Source of the DNA: Streptomyces adustus
GTDB lineage: Bacteria > Actinomycetota > Actinomycetes > Streptomycetales > Streptomycetaceae
Direction: 5' to 3'
Assembly: GCF_009377175.1 (NCBI RefSeq)
Contig: NZ_VJZD01000042.1
Span: 1-50,480, forward strand
DNA length: 50,480 nucleotides
Position numbers and translations under genes: made by a program. This document shows positions 49,801 to 50,480 of this stretch, in pieces; the first letter of the stretch is position 1, and each line of letters starts with the position of its first letter. The notes under the pieces were generated by a model, which had not been told where the DNA came from, ran no database searches, and saw nothing but the letters and a program-made list of their open reading frames with translations.

Positions 49801-50480
49801 CCCCGTTACCGCTGACCGACGCCACCGTGCTGAACTCGCTCGAAAGCCTCGCCGCCGAGCGTGCGACCGGTGCCCTCAGCGGAGAGCGCGGCACCTTCTA
49901 CCTGCTGGCCGGACGCGTCGCGCACGTGGACTCCCCGTTCGCCCCCGACCTGGGCCTGCTGCTCACCGGCAGCGGTGCCGTCGACCCCGACGGCTGGCAG
50001 GAGGCCCTCGACCGAGGAGGCAGACGCCGCAGCGTCGGCCGGCAACTCGTCGACAGCGGGCGGCTCGCCGCCGGAGCGCTGGAACTGTGCCACCTGGGCG
50101 TGCTGTTCGACGCCGCGTACTTCGCCCTCGGCCGCACCAGCCGCGCGCCGCGCTTCCGCCCCGACATCGGTCACTGGCTCGGCGCGGTCCGGCCCGTGCC
50201 GGTGGACGCCGTCGTACGGGAGTCGCAGCGCCGGCGCGACCAGCTCCAGCGCATCTGGCCCGAGCCCGACATCGACAACGCCCCCCTCGTGCGGGTGCCC
50301 GGCGTCCGCGCGGCGGCGCTGCCCACCCGGCGCGGCCGCGCGCTGGCCCAGGTCGACGGTGTGCGCACGGCCGCCGAGATCGCCTCGGCGCTGGCCTGGC
50401 GGACGTTCCCCACGCTCGTCGAGCTGCGGCGCCTCGCCGCCGACGGTCTCGTCACCACCGTATCCGCCCCTCCCGTGCCC
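49797..50480 (+). CDS. DUF4388-like transcription-associated protein, partial (runs off right edge)
   Basis: 228 codons to the window end from ATG 49797, no stop. The N-terminal about 60 residues (LESLAAERATGALSGERGTF then AGRVAHVDSPFAPDLG) follow the DUF4388/PatA_N pattern. A later winged-helix-like stretch (AEIASALAWRTFPTLVELRR) resembles a helix-turn-helix found in these proteins. Paired with the roadblock-like gene by a 4-bp overlap. C-terminal end unseen. Confidence 0.65.
   Translation, partial: MTPLPLTDATVLNSLESLAAERATGALSGERGTFYLLAGRVAHVDSPFAPDLGLLLTGSGAVDPDGWQEALDRGGRRRSVGRQLVDSGRLAAGALELCHLGVLFDAAYFALGRTSRAPRFRPDIGHWLGAVRPVPVDAVVRESQRRRDQLQRIWPEPDIDNAPLVRVPGVRAAALPTRRGRALAQVDGVRTAAEIASALAWRTFPTLVELRRLAADGLVTTVSAPPVP

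Overview
The window is about 50.5 kb of very GC-rich actinobacterial chromosome, almost certainly Streptomyces. The evidence is mycothiol-pathway enzymes (S-(hydroxymethyl)mycothiol dehydrogenase, MDMPI-type protein), XRE/DUF5753 plus DUF397 regulator pairs, DUF5133, DUF574 and FhaA_N-type proteins, strong G/C at third codon positions and many GTG starts. No tRNA, rRNA or CRISPR array was seen.

Layout. 1-3.8 kb: two divergent detoxification operons, a sulfur one (TauE/SafE exporter plus metallo-beta-lactamase/rhodanese fusion) and a formaldehyde one (mscR plus a second metallo-beta-lactamase hydrolase), with two CsoR/CstR-like palindromes between them. 3.9-11.05 kb: two SDR reductases, an L,D-transpeptidase behind a possible RBS-masking hairpin, a Gfo/Idh/MocA oxidoreductase, a membrane-anchored S1 protease and a MalY-type aminotransferase. 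11.08-15.06 kb: a mobile-element island. A 2.77-kb inverted-repeat element carries a decayed DDE transposase and a TnpB-type RuvC nuclease with a structured right end that may encode a guide-RNA scaffold. After one PPOX/F420-type gene comes a decayed IS481 transposase.

15.06-25.3 kb: a large secreted alpha/beta hydrolase, a DUF35 protein and TetR regulator sharing repeated operator-like palindromes, an ATP-grasp-like protein, a peptidoglycan-binding membrane protein, an RpiR/SIS regulator, a stand-alone FhaA N-terminal domain and a GT39-like membrane glycosyltransferase. 25.6-34 kb: an unassigned toroid-like protein, a P-loop kinase, a DUF6928 remnant, an MDMPI protein, a TerD protein preceded by a 7-bp tandem repeat, and a beta-phosphoglucomutase/GH65 phosphorylase operon. 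34-41 kb: permease operon, soluble transhydrogenase, PP2C phosphatase, another Gfo/Idh/MocA enzyme.

41-50.5 kb: DUF574 methyltransferase, XRE-DUF5753/DUF397 pair, several small Streptomyces proteins, then a compact graspetide RiPP locus (precursor tgmA plus ATP-grasp maturase tgmB) with no adjacent isoaspartyl-methyltransferase, and at the right edge a roadblock-like/DUF4388-like pair. The strongest candidates for something undescribed are the TnpB-in-DDE-element arrangement with its putative omega RNA, and the two-gene graspetide locus.
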